From: Actinomycetota bacterium | Lineage (GTDB): Bacteria; Actinomycetota; Actinomycetes; S36-B12; UBA5976 | Direction of reading: 5' to 3' | Length of the DNA: 14,971 bases | Assembly: GCA_947486505.1 (NCBI GenBank) | Contig: CANKTT010000026.1 | Span: 1-14,971, forward strand | Shown: in pieces, positions 1 through 7,619 of the stretch | Layout: the number at the start of each line of letters is the position of its first letter | How positions within the stretch are numbered: the first letter of the stretch is position 1 | Made by a program: the position numbers and the translations under genes | Notes under the pieces: generated by a model | Told to the model about the DNA's origin: nothing | The model's database searches: none | Seen by the model: the letters and a program-made list of their open reading frames with translations, nothing else

Positions 1-408
1 GCCGCCGATTCGAGTCGGGAAATCTCGACGAGTAATCAGTGATGGAACAACGTTGCCGACTGCAACGCCAAGCCCAATAATTATGGTTCCTAGGTAAAGA
101 ACGACTACAAACGGAATCAATCGAAGGTGGCCACCAAGGGCAAGGGCTAGCAAACTCAGTGAGATTGCTTTATTGGGACTAATTCGATGCAGCAACCGAG
201 GGATAAACAGGGCGCCAAGACCAAACATCAAAATCGGAAGTGTGGTTAGTAGCGAACCTGCCGTTGCCGACAAGCCAAATTCCTCGCGGATCTCAGGAAG
301 AACTGGACCCACTGAAGTCGTTAATGGCCGAAGCGTCATTGCAACAAAGAAAAGTGGAAGCGCTTTCATGATGAAATCTTGCTTTTCGACGCTTTGATTT
401 TGTGTCAT
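1..408 (-). CDS. CynX/NimT-like MFS transporter, N-terminal part (cut by window edge)
   Basis: An open frame runs from an ATG at 408 to the left edge with no stop, giving 136 residues of a protein usually near 400. Residues about 23-60 read as the N-terminus of the cyanate/nitroimidazole-type branch of the major facilitator superfamily: LRPLTTSVGPVLPEI, then EFGLSATAGSLLTTLPIL and MFGLGALFIPRL. Hydrophobic stretches at about 44-62, 75-90 and 95-115 fit the first membrane helices of a 12-helix inner-membrane transporter. The ATG is supported by GGGAG six bases upstream (415-419). The gene lies downstream of comF on the same strand, 338 bases away, so it is probably a separate unit. The substrate cannot be told; family members move cyanate, nitrate-like ions or small organic compounds. 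I am fairly sure of the family and unsure of the function. Confidence 0.8.
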   Translation of the reverse strand, partial: MTQNQSVEKQDFIMKALPLFFVAMTLRPLTTSVGPVLPEIREEFGLSATAGSLLTTLPILMFGLGALFIPRLLHRISPNKAISLSLLALALGGHLRLIPFVVVLYLGTIIIGLGVAVGNVVPSLITRRDFPTRIGG

Positions 409-746
409 TCACAACTCCCAACACTTACCAACATAGTGGGCGCTTTAAGCCAGGTGTACTAGGGAGCAAAGAAATGACACCCACCCGTCCGACCTGATTT
501 TCGACCCCACATTCGCCTGCTGGAACTTTCGCAGCGTCAATCGCTACTACTAACCCTCACTGTTGATTTTGACCATCTGGATCAAAGAACAGGCAGGACT
601 TACTTCTAAACCGCACCGTGCTCAACGACCAAAAGTCGTCTTACGTGGACCGCTTTGCCTGCGGCTGGCATCGGCTTGTTGCAAAACAACTTCGAAGAAC
701 TGCTTTGCAACGCAATCACGGACCCGGGTGGGTGCCGAGTTACAGG
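409..746. other. 338-base spacer with several stem-loops, no convincing gene
   Basis: I see no protein-coding signal on either strand: frames are short, lack family resemblance or have no ribosome binding site. Five stem-loops can be drawn: 514-536 (6 pairs, one bulge), 569-585 (6 pairs), 625-639 (5 pairs), 656-670 (4 pairs) and 678-711 (14 pairs). In the first, second and last the extra pairs are G-U wobbles that exist only in minus-strand RNA, pointing to a minus-strand transcript such as a comF 3' UTR, a 5' UTR of the transporter gene or a separate small RNA. In many actinobacteria a ribosome hibernation factor gene follows comF; none is present here. I cannot match the region to a known RNA family. 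Confidence 0.45.
678..711 (-). terminator. Long stem-loop 35 bases after comF, possible terminator without U-tract
   Basis: In minus-strand RNA the arms GUUGCAAA and UUUGCAAC pair perfectly and pairing continues inward to 14 consecutive pairs (4 of them G-U), closing a six-base loop CUUCGA. On the plus strand the wobbles become A-C mismatches and only the outer 8 pairs stay contiguous. It sits just after the comF stop. No run of U follows, so it is not a classical intrinsic terminator; some actinobacterial terminators are described as lacking U-tracts. A processing or stabilising hairpin is the alternative. Confidence 0.4.
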
Positions 747-1367
747 TTATCTGGTTTTGGGAGTGCCACACAAAGCTAATCCAAAGACACGTTGAGCACC
801 AGCGTATTTGAGTGCTCGCGCTGCACTGTTTAAAGTTGCACCTGTTGTTATAACATCGTCGACGATTACCACAGTTCCATTGACGCCTCTGCGCACTCCA
901 AAGGCGCCACTGAGGTTTTCCCGCCTTTGCATCGCCGTTAATCCAACTTGGTCAACAACTTCGCGTCGGAGGAAAAGGTTTGATGCATCCATTTTGAATG
1001 ACTCGCTATCCTGAATCGCATTTACACAAAGATTGGCAACGGTATCGTAACCACGCTCCCTAATCTTTTGCGGTGAACTTGGAACCGGAATCAAAGTCAA
1101 GTCATTGGATTTGAAATGACGATCTAACGTTTTTCGCAATAGCTGTGATAGCAATTGGGTGTACTTAGCTTCACCATTTTTGTAGCAGATTATTGAATCG
1201 CGGAGCCAATCCGAATACTCACCGGCACAGAAACACATTTCAATTTCACTTAAATTACTTGCTCTAAACGGTTCTACGCTTTCGATACACGAGGGGCAAA
1301 AATCAACACCGAGTCGCGTGCAAATCACGCACCTTGGTGTAAACAATAATTGTTTCAAAATTGACAT
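747..1367 (-). CDS. comF: ComF-family phosphoribosyltransferase-like protein
   Basis: 206 residues, normal for the family. The N-terminus has a zinc-finger-like set of cysteines, C13-x2-C16 and C24-x2-C27, as in ComF proteins. The C-terminal half is a type I phosphoribosyltransferase fold: IPVPSSPQKIRERGYDTV at 93-110 and the PRPP-binding loop VVIVDDVITTGAT at 166-178. In naturally competent bacteria ComF works with the DNA-uptake machinery during transformation; its exact activity in actinobacteria is not established. It follows lpqB on the same strand after 73 bases, the usual actinobacterial order. The ATG at 1367 starts just before the cysteine finger; a good Shine-Dalgarno sequence is not obvious. 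The product call is firm, the role less so. Confidence 0.88.
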   Translation of the reverse strand: MSILKQLLFTPRCVICTRLGVDFCPSCIESVEPFRASNLSEIEMCFCAGEYSDWLRDSIICYKNGEAKYTQLLSQLLRKTLDRHFKSNDLTLIPVPSSPQKIRERGYDTVANLCVNAIQDSESFKMDASNLFLRREVVDQVGLTAMQRRENLSGAFGVRRGVNGTVVIVDDVITTGATLNSAARALKYAGAQRVFGLALCGTPKTR

Positions 1368-1418
1368 AGGGCATTGTGCACTGCGTCCTAGAGAGTGCTG
1401 AAAAAAGCTGTTTGCATG

Positions 1419-1439
1419 TTAACAACTTGAGATTGTTAA
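1419..1439 (-). terminator. Small stem-loop directly after lpqB
   Basis: TTAACAA and TTGTTAA form a 7-pair AT-rich stem with a 7-base loop, beginning one base after the lpqB stop codon. A run of six T on the minus strand (1401-1406) follows about a dozen bases later, after a short gap. This could be a weak or partial terminator between lpqB and comF, or an mRNA 3'-end element. The low GC of the stem and the distance to the T-run keep confidence low. Confidence 0.3.
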
Positions 1440-1440
1440 T

Positions 1441-3138
1441 CTAGCGAGTGAAAAATCCGCCAACGCCAGAAGTAATTTCTGTCCATGACCCAAAACTTTG
1501 TTGATAAACCAATTGGTTTGTGCCGTCAATGGCTGAAACAAACAACTTTCCAGTTCCGTCAACCGAGACTTGTTGCGCACCAATTGGCGTGCTTGACAAC
1601 GTAGACTTCCCGTCCAATAGCGAAACATCGAAAATCAAGTCTGCCTTTGACTCATCTGTGCCGATTGCGGCAATTGACGTAGGTGAACTCCACACGATGT
1701 CGCGCACGGAGACGATTGATCGCTCGATTCGATGCAGGCCGATAATCCTAGTTTCATCATTTGATTTAAAGATTGCGCCAACCGCAATTACATCTTGGAT
1801 TCCATCGGACATAACAACTGCCACTCGAACTCCATCACTTGAGACTGCGACTTGCTTGACTTGATCGCTAGTGCCCAATGTTGAGGCATCAACCAACACT
1901 TCGCGCAAAGTACCATCGTTAGAAACTTCACGGACGCCTAATCCAAAGTCTGAGAAATAGATGCTGCCATCTCGATCCCAAGTTGGCTTAGAAATCTGCT
2001 CACCTTGCGCAACTAACTTAAAGGTTGATTCTGAAGACTGAACAACTTGTAAGGATTTAAGATCTGCGGTCACGCTTGCTATCCGGGTATCTGCCGCATT
2101 TGCTGATGCAAATATCAATGGCGTCATTGATACGTGCTTCAAACTTTCGATACCGTCACCTACCGAGTAGACCTTTTCATTTCTAATCACATTCAAGTTT
2201 GTTCGATCGGGATCTGGAAGTACTGAAAAACCCTGCCAATCCAAAATTGTCTGTAGCGAACTAACGTTTGCCAGAGCTAGTGGTTGGCCAGACACTGAAA
2301 TCTGAACCGCGGAAACGTTCGCTAGTGCACTTAGAGTCCAAACTAATTGCGCCGAAAGCGCACGTCGGGTAACTTCATTCGCTCCCAGAATTTCACTAGA
2401 GAGATCAACTTGTGCAATTCCGTCCAGAATTGGCACGGAACCATAAGTCAAAGTAGTTCCAACCGGAAACGCACTGGTGGCAACAGGAGACAAATAAGGC
2501 GAAGGGCCATCTAGTAGGGAGCGAACTAATGAAGTTGCTGCACCTGAATTACTAACTGGTACTAACAAGCTGTCTGTGACTAAAGAGGATAACTCTGTAT
2601 TGAAGAAATAGATTGGGAAACTGCGAAATGAGCGGTCAACGTCTCCACTTGAAAGCAAAATTCCATCACTTAAGTTTGAAATTCTCCATTGACCACCGGA
2701 GTTTTGTTCTAAATCAAAAGATTTAGAAATCTCGGCACCAGGATCGCCTACTTGAAATCTTCCCAAATCTGAAATTGTGCCGAGCTTAACGGCACCTACG
2801 GTAATCGTGTTTGAATCTTCTGTTGTTTCAACTGTGGATGCTTCGTAAATCTCAATACCCGTCAGCGGATTCCAATTCTCAGCAGATTCAATCGCTATGT
2901 ATTGACGTGCGATTTCATAGTTTTCGGATGGATCTGCGCAGGCGTCTAAAAATCCTCGAACAATTTCAGCGGGAGTCATGTTCAAGCTAGGTGGTCGAGC
3001 AATAACTCTTACGAACTGGGTTGACGTGTCTTCAGAGATCTCTTCTCCGTAATACACCTGGCTTGAAGTTGGGATTCCCGCACAACCTGAGAGCGATAGC
3101 GTGCCCAGTAAAATTCCAATAATCAACTTTGATCTCAC
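1441..3138 (-). CDS. lpqB: Lipoprotein LpqB, partner of the MtrAB two-component system
   Basis: 565 residues with a lipoprotein signal peptide: charged MRSK, a hydrophobic core, and lipobox LSGC with the lipidated Cys at 19. A GerMN-like domain spans about 190-290 (LVRSLLDGPSPYL, then VPILDGIAQVDLS and RALSAQLVWTLSAL). The rest, about 300-565, is the beta-rich LpqB propeller-like part with repeats such as DGSIYFSDF and SSDGVRVAVV. LpqB sits outside the membrane and, in mycobacteria and streptomycetes, interacts with the sensor MtrB and modulates MtrA phosphorylation. The start is a GTG whose first four bases (GTGA, 3138-3135) overlap the mtrB TGA stop, so translation is probably coupled. Order mtrA-mtrB-lpqB is diagnostic for actinobacteria. 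Confidence 0.93.
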   Translation of the reverse strand: MRSKLIIGILLGTLSLSGCAGIPTSSQVYYGEEISEDTSTQFVRVIARPPSLNMTPAEIVRGFLDACADPSENYEIARQYIAIESAENWNPLTGIEIYEASTVETTEDSNTITVGAVKLGTISDLGRFQVGDPGAEISKSFDLEQNSGGQWRISNLSDGILLSSGDVDRSFRSFPIYFFNTELSSLVTDSLLVPVSNSGAATSLVRSLLDGPSPYLSPVATSAFPVGTTLTYGSVPILDGIAQVDLSSEILGANEVTRRALSAQLVWTLSALANVSAVQISVSGQPLALANVSSLQTILDWQGFSVLPDPDRTNLNVIRNEKVYSVGDGIESLKHVSMTPLIFASANAADTRIASVTADLKSLQVVQSSESTFKLVAQGEQISKPTWDRDGSIYFSDFGLGVREVSNDGTLREVLVDASTLGTSDQVKQVAVSSDGVRVAVVMSDGIQDVIAVGAIFKSNDETRIIGLHRIERSIVSVRDIVWSSPTSIAAIGTDESKADLIFDVSLLDGKSTLSSTPIGAQQVSVDGTGKLFVSAIDGTNQLVYQQSFGSWTEITSGVGGFFTR

Positions 3139-4688
3139 GGCGCACCCGCTGAGATTGCCACATTGGTGATTTCGCCGAGCTCCAGACGAGGCAAGGTTAA
3201 AACGAATTGCGCTCCTTCATTTGGCGCACCCCAGACATCGATGATGCCTCCATGAAGTGCAGCATCTTCAGCTGAAATGGAAAGCCCTAGACCAGTACCT
3301 CCAAGAGTGCGTTGGCGCGCGGGATCAGCTCGCCAAAAGCGACCAAACACTCTCGATAGATCTTCTATCGCTATTCCTTGACCCCGATCTCGTACCGAAA
3401 TTGATACACAGGTTTCATTTCCAACGATGTCCACTTCAACTTGCGTTCCATCACAGTGTTCAATCGCATTCACAATTAGATTTCTAATAATGCGCGAAAC
3501 TCTTCGTTTGTCTGCAGTAACAGTCGGATTTCCGGAGCTGGAAAACTTGAAACTTGTTGAGTACTCAGTCGCAATCTCACTGTTATCGCTAAGAATTGTT
3601 TGCGTAATCGTGGATAAGTTAACGTTCGCACTTTCTAGCGGCGATGCGCCAGCGTCAATTTTGCTCATTTCCAATAAGTCACTTAACAAGAGATCGAATC
3701 TATCGACCTGATTTCTGAGTAATTCCGCAGAACGTGCCATGTCAGGATCGAAATCGGCCCGCGCGTTGTAAATCATTTCGCTTGCCATTCGCACCGTGGT
3801 TAACGGAGTGCGCAGTTCATGGGATACATCAGATACAAACTGTTGCTGGAGCTGTGACAAGGATTCAAGTCGGATGATTTGGCTTTGCAGGCTAGAGGCC
3901 ATTTCATTAAAGGATCCTGCCAGCCTGGCAATGTCATCTTCACCCTTAACTTGCATCCTTCGATCTAAATCACCTGATGCAATTTGAACTGCAATCCCTG
4001 CTGCTTCTCTTACTGGGTCGGTAACTCGAGCAGTTACAAACCATGCCAGCACCATCAAGCTCACCAGGAGAATGATTCCAGTCGCTGCCACACCTTGATT
4101 GACGAGGTCTATTGTGCGCTGCTCATTACTCAACGGAAACAATAAATACAGTTCGTAGGCTCCTACCCGAGGAATCGAAACGGGTGAACCAACAACAAGG
4201 CCTTGGGTGGTAACGCCACCTTCATATATCAAGTTGGAGTAGGCCCAGGCTTGACGATCCCGCTCTCTAACCGCAGCTCTCAATTCCAGTGGAATGGAAC
4301 TTTCGGAAATCAATTTGGTTCCGCGTTCGGGGACTCCTACCAAATCTGGATCACTCAAAAACAATGCGTCATAAATACCTGGAGATCCTGCGCGAACTGC
4401 AAGTGCAGTGATCACCGAATCGACAAGTCGAGTGTTGTTTGGCGCCACTAATCCAACATCCGCTGCATCAACTAAACGTTGAACTTCGAGTCGCGCTGCA
4501 GTTGCTTCTGCCAAAGCGCTCTGTTGCTTTGCTTCAAGCAATCCTGAGGTAACTTGATTAACAAGTAGGACGCCTACGATACTCAGTACTGAAGCCGAGA
4601 CAACAAAAGTCAGAATAAGCAAGCGAAGTTGAAGATTTCTTCGTAACAGGCTTCTAATTGAGTTCTTTTCTTGAGCCACTGCGCTCAC
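3135..4688 (-). CDS. mtrB: Sensor histidine kinase MtrB
   Basis: 517 residues, the expected size. Order: cytoplasmic N-terminus, membrane helix about 21-44, extracytoplasmic sensor region about 45-198, second helix about 199-219, HAMP linker about 220-272, HisKA with phospho-accepting His290 in FVSDVSHELRTPLTT, then the ATPase domain with N-box RNLIVNAIEH (403-411), G1 DRGQG (434-438), F-box FGRFWRAD (448-455) and G2 GGTGLGLS (463-470). All catalytic boxes are intact. It phosphorylates MtrA in response to envelope and division cues; in mycobacteria it associates with the divisome. The GTG start lies 3 bases after the mtrA stop and the end overlaps lpqB, giving a tight operon. A purine-rich stretch inside the end of mtrA may serve as ribosome binding site. 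Confidence 0.95.
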   Translation of the reverse strand: MSAVAQEKNSIRSLLRRNLQLRLLILTFVVSASVLSIVGVLLVNQVTSGLLEAKQQSALAEATAARLEVQRLVDAADVGLVAPNNTRLVDSVITALAVRAGSPGIYDALFLSDPDLVGVPERGTKLISESSIPLELRAAVRERDRQAWAYSNLIYEGGVTTQGLVVGSPVSIPRVGAYELYLLFPLSNEQRTIDLVNQGVAATGIILLVSLMVLAWFVTARVTDPVREAAGIAVQIASGDLDRRMQVKGEDDIARLAGSFNEMASSLQSQIIRLESLSQLQQQFVSDVSHELRTPLTTVRMASEMIYNARADFDPDMARSAELLRNQVDRFDLLLSDLLEMSKIDAGASPLESANVNLSTITQTILSDNSEIATEYSTSFKFSSSGNPTVTADKRRVSRIIRNLIVNAIEHCDGTQVEVDIVGNETCVSISVRDRGQGIAIEDLSRVFGRFWRADPARQRTLGGTGLGLSISAEDAALHGGIIDVWGAPNEGAQFVLTLPRLELGEITNVAISAGAP

Positions 4689-4691
4689 CGT

Positions 4692-5369
4692 TTAAGCTCG
4701 CCCTGCTTTATATCCAACGCCTCGAACTGTAACAACAATTTCAGGGTTCTCTGGATCAATTTCAATTTTCGCGCGAAGTCTCTGCACATGCACGTTCACC
4801 AGCCTGGTATCAGCGGCATGCTGGTATTCCCAGACATCCTCCAACAACACCTCGCGCGAGAACACCTGCCAAGGTCGCTTAGCAAGTGTGACTAGAAGTT
4901 TAAACTCCAAGACAGTTAGCGGAATATTCACATCTCCACGTTTAACGCTATGTCCCGCTACATCTATAACTAGATCGCCAACTGCAATTTCATTATCTGC
5001 CGGGGATTCAATTCCCCTTAAGCGAGCTCGAATTCGAGCAATCAATTCTTCGTTCTTGATTGGCTTAACTATATAGTCATCCGCTCCAGCTTCTAATCCG
5101 GTAACGACATCGCTGGTATCACTTCGTGCTGTCAGCATCACAATTGGTACACCACTTGTCTCGCGTATTGCGCGACAAATTTCTACACCGTCTCTACCTG
5201 GAAGCATCAAGTCAAGTAGTACTAGATCTGGATTTACTACTTGAAATGCGTTTAATCCTTGATTTCCATCTGCGCAATAAGAAACTTCAAAGCCTTCAGC
5301 GCGCAACAAAATGCCGACAATCTCAGCAATTGATTGGTCGTCTTCAATGACCAAGATGCGCTGACTCAT
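4692..5369 (-). CDS. mtrA: OmpR-family response regulator MtrA
   Basis: 225 residues from the ATG at 5369. I chose this start because AGGAGAG lies just upstream and the receiver domain then begins at the usual place (MSQRILVIEDD); an in-frame GTG at 5441 would add 24 unconserved residues. Receiver domain about 3-115 with acidic pair D10/D11, phosphorylation site D53, T80 and K102 (followed by P-I rather than the more usual P-F). The winged-helix DNA-binding domain (about 128-225) contains HAADTRLVNVHVQRLRAK and VRGVGYKAG, close to textbook MtrA. In mycobacteria MtrA controls dnaA, cell-wall hydrolases and other cell-cycle genes and is essential. First gene of mtrA-mtrB-lpqB, transcribed away from the GtrA-family gene. 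Confidence 0.96.
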   Translation of the reverse strand: MSQRILVIEDDQSIAEIVGILLRAEGFEVSYCADGNQGLNAFQVVNPDLVLLDLMLPGRDGVEICRAIRETSGVPIVMLTARSDTSDVVTGLEAGADDYIVKPIKNEELIARIRARLRGIESPADNEIAVGDLVIDVAGHSVKRGDVNIPLTVLEFKLLVTLAKRPWQVFSREVLLEDVWEYQHAADTRLVNVHVQRLRAKIEIDPENPEIVVTVRGVGYKAGRA

Positions 5370-5473
5370 TTCGGCTCTCCTCTTCAAGACATTTGACTGC
5401 AAATTTACCTCACGAATGAGATCCATTGGTACCGATTGCACTAATGGTTGGAAACGTTGGCTAATCTAGAGAC
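5370..5473. promoter_or_regulatory. Divergent promoter region between mtrA and the GtrA-family gene
   Basis: This 104-base gap must hold the promoters of the mtrA operon (minus) and of the GtrA-family gene (plus). For mtrA a -10-like TAAATT (minus strand, about 5400-5407) is followed by a leader carrying the AGGAGAG ribosome binding site. For the other gene TAATCT at 5462-5467 ends six bases before the GTG. No convincing -35 box is visible for either. MtrA autoregulation is possible but no clear MtrA-box repeat can be asserted by eye. Confidence 0.4.
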
Positions 5474-5476
5474 GTG
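5462..5476 (+). promoter_or_regulatory. Putative leaderless promoter of the GtrA-family gene
   Basis: TAATCT (5462-5467) fits the actinobacterial -10 pattern TANNNT and is followed by exactly six bases and a GTG. No ribosome binding site is visible. That geometry places the transcription start at or next to the start codon. No good -35 is present at 17-18 bases. Confidence 0.4.
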
Positions 5477-5935
5477 CAAATCAGCGGCTTCCTTACCAAC
5501 ATGCGAAAAGAGCTAGGTAAATTCGGCGTTATCGGTTTGGTTGCTTATGTAATTGACCTGACAGTTTTCAACCTATTGAGATTTGCAGGAGGTGAGGGGC
5601 CACTTTTCGACAAGCCCTTAACTGCGAAGGTGATTAGCGTTTTAGTCGCTACTACTTTTGCCTACTTCGGAAATCGACACTGGACTTTCAGAGATCGCAC
5701 TCGCTTATCGTTCCGACGAGAATACACACTGTTTTTTGTTTTCAATGCCGTTGGGATGATAATTTCACTTTCCTGTCTCTGGATAAGTCATTATTTGCTT
5801 GGGTTTAAAAGTGCACTCGCCGACAACATAAGCGCGAATGTAATTGGGCTTGTATTAGGAACAGTCTTTAGATTTTGGGGCTACCACACTTGGGTCTTTC
5901 CGAACGACGTATCGAGCGTCGAGCAAAATAATTAA
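5474..5935 (+). CDS. GtrA-family four-helix membrane protein
   Basis: 153 residues with the GtrA/DPMS pattern: FGVIGLVAYVIDLTVFNLLR (about 17-37), a second hydrophobic helix with FAYFGNRHWTF at 62-72, a third helix (about 84-105) and a fourth ending in FRFWGYHTWVF (about 132-142). The NRxWTF and RFWGYHxWVF motifs are hallmarks. Family members are thought to help move polyprenyl-linked sugars across the membrane for cell-surface polysaccharide synthesis; no glycosyltransferase gene is adjacent here, so the partner is unknown. The GTG start has no Shine-Dalgarno sequence but sits six bases after a -10-like TAATCT, as in a leaderless transcript; an ATG at 5501 is an alternative. Its stop overlaps the stop of the convergent kinase gene. 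Confidence 0.85.
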   Translation: MQISGFLTNMRKELGKFGVIGLVAYVIDLTVFNLLRFAGGEGPLFDKPLTAKVISVLVATTFAYFGNRHWTFRDRTRLSFRREYTLFFVFNAVGMIISLSCLWISHYLLGFKSALADNISANVIGLVLGTVFRFWGYHTWVFPNDVSSVEQNN

Positions 5936-6948
5936 CCCTGTTTATCGAAAGCTGAACCAGCTGAAACCAAGAAGATTCCAAAAATTGCAGGCTTTAGACT
6001 CCGTAGCTCTAGCCGGCCACCATCAGATGCAACTTGGCTTCGCGCCCAAGCTAGACCCAGGCCCGTACCACCCGTAGTTGTACCTTGTGTCATCAACGCG
6101 CTTTCAACATCTTGGGAAACTCCAATTCCCTCATCCTCAATTTCAATCAAAGTCCAAGACTGTAAATCCCGTGCCGAAATCTTGATCGTGCCACCACCGT
6201 GCTGGAGTGAATTTTCAATGAGCACTGAGAGTACAAGTTCTTGAACTTCTGGAGTTCCCAATGCTGTTAAACCAGGTGCACACTTTACGATGATTTCGCG
6301 ACCAGCGGACTCAATCCTGGTTTGCCAACGTCCGCTGACATTCGCGAGTAAGTCAGGTATGTCGATTTCAGTTAAATCTCGATCTGTGGTGGATCTCCAG
6401 GTAGTAAGAAGACCTTCCACTAACTTAACGAGTCGATCAACTTGTCCAAGTGCAGCAGTTGCATCCTCATGGACATTGGTGTCTTTCGTATCTTTCGATA
6501 TCTGCTCCAAACGCAGTGACAACGCCGTTAAGGGCGACCGCAATTGATGGGAGACATCGGCCGCAAGCGTGCGTTCGGCATCAAGCCGACGTTGTGCATC
6601 AGTTGCCGCCGAGTAAAGATTATTGATGGTGAGATCTAATTCGGGCATTCCAGTTTCTTCAGGTGGCATTACTGTTCGACCAGATGTTATCAAGTTGATT
6701 TGATTAAGCAGTGAATCAAATGGGCGAACCGTTGCTTTTGCCAACCCTTGTGAAACCAGGACAACAAGTGTTGCTATCAGCCCAACAATGGCTTGGACGC
6801 CAAAACTCACTGGTGAAGAGTTTGAAAACCAGGCACTTGAATTTGTAGCTTGATTCGAATCTAAGAACCAAAGGTTTGCTACAACCGCTAGCAAAACAAC
6901 CAAAGGAAGTATTGCAATCACAAAAAATCTAAACAACCTTTGCTGCAT
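5932..6948 (-). CDS. Small sensor histidine kinase with two membrane helices
   Basis: 338 residues. Two helices at about 8-29 and 50-68 enclose only about 20 extracytoplasmic residues, so there is no room for a classical sensor domain; signal may be read in the membrane or through a partner. A HAMP-like linker follows, then HisKA with His134 in LAADVSHQLRSPLTALSLRLE-type sequence, N-box VLIENSLQH (Asn246), G1 EIEDEGIGV and G2 TGGTGLGLAWARSQV. The F-box is poorly kept. The histidine-box wording is typical of a large actinobacterial kinase group. It starts 2 bases after the preceding response regulator stop, so the two form a pair. Its 3' end overlaps the stop of the convergent GtrA-family gene. 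The signal and targets are unknown. Confidence 0.9.
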   Translation of the reverse strand: MQQRLFRFFVIAILPLVVLLAVVANLWFLDSNQATNSSAWFSNSSPVSFGVQAIVGLIATLVVLVSQGLAKATVRPFDSLLNQINLITSGRTVMPPEETGMPELDLTINNLYSAATDAQRRLDAERTLAADVSHQLRSPLTALSLRLEQISKDTKDTNVHEDATAALGQVDRLVKLVEGLLTTWRSTTDRDLTEIDIPDLLANVSGRWQTRIESAGREIIVKCAPGLTALGTPEVQELVLSVLIENSLQHGGGTIKISARDLQSWTLIEIEDEGIGVSQDVESALMTQGTTTGGTGLGLAWARSQVASDGGRLELRSLKPAIFGIFLVSAGSAFDKQG

Positions 6949-6950
6949 GC

Positions 6951-7619
6951 CTAAGTCCGATCAAATCTAAACCCAAGCCCACGGATCGTAGAAATGTGTT
7001 CGCCTTCTTCCCCAAGTTTTCGACGTAACGCAGAAACGTGCATATCTAGATTCTTGGTAGATCCAGACCAGTCCGTGTTCCAAACATCCCGCAAAATTTG
7101 TTGACGGCTGACTACCCGCCCTGAGTTTCGCATTAAGAGTTCTAGCAATTGATATTCGGTCGAAGTTAATGACACCTCGACTTGGTTGCAAGTACAGGTA
7201 TGCGCCTCAGTATTGATGACTATGCCATTCCCAATCAGTTCAGTTACGTCGTGACCTTCGACTCGTCGCATTAAAGCGCGCAATCTAGCTAGCAATTCTG
7301 TTGACCTAAATGGCTTCATAATGTAATCGTCTGCACCAGCGTCTAGGCCTACAACTAAGTCCAGTTCTGAGGTTCGAGCAGTGAGAATCAAAATTGGCAT
7401 GTCGAATTTCTGGGCGCGTAGATTTCGGCAAACATCTAGGCCATCCATATTTGGAAGCCCTAGATCCAGAATCATCATGTCTGGTTTTGTTGTTTTAGCT
7501 TTTTCGAGTGCGGCTAATCCATCGCTAACAAGAGCCACTGAATATCCATCAGCTTGAAGTGTGCGCACAAGCGGTCCGGCGATCTCAAGATCGTCTTCGG
7601 CTACCAGTATCCGCGTCAC
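6951..7619 (-). CDS. OmpR-family response regulator, partner of the adjacent kinase
   Basis: 222 residues. Receiver domain about 3-115 with D9/D10, phosphorylation site D52 in MMILDLGLP, T80 and K102 (KPF). Winged-helix DNA-binding domain about 128-222 with SLTSTEYQLLELLM, SRQQILRDVW and STIRGLGFRF. All key residues are intact, so it should be a phosphorylation-controlled transcription factor. The GTG start follows birA by 18 bases and lacks a Shine-Dalgarno sequence; a -10-like TAAACT lies seven bases upstream on the minus strand, suggesting its own leaderless promoter besides read-through from birA. Regulon unknown; the place next to birA and the carboxylase genes hints at lipid or envelope control, but this is inference. 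Confidence 0.92.
   Translation of the reverse strand: MTRILVAEDDLEIAGPLVRTLQADGYSVALVSDGLAALEKAKTTKPDMMILDLGLPNMDGLDVCRNLRAQKFDMPILILTARTSELDLVVGLDAGADDYIMKPFRSTELLARLRALMRRVEGHDVTELIGNGIVINTEAHTCTCNQVEVSLTSTEYQLLELLMRNSGRVVSRQQILRDVWNTDWSGSTKNLDMHVSALRRKLGEEGEHISTIRGLGFRFDRT

Noticed and set aside
173..397. 74-residue plus-strand frame at the left end
   Set aside because: Opposite strand of a continuous MFS transporter frame with clear family motifs; no independent signal.
409..746. tmRNA, RNase P RNA or tRNA in the spacer
   Set aside because: Looked for the tRNA-like ends with a TTCGAATCC-type arm and the conserved RNase P core on both strands; neither was found.
563..811. 82-residue plus-strand open frame across the spacer and the comF 3' end
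   Set aside because: TTG start without a ribosome binding site, no family resemblance, and its second part is simply antisense to comF.
1378..1398. GCACT/AGTGC stem upstream of comF
   Set aside because: Only five pairs with an 11-base loop; expected by chance and no associated T-run in the right orientation for comF.
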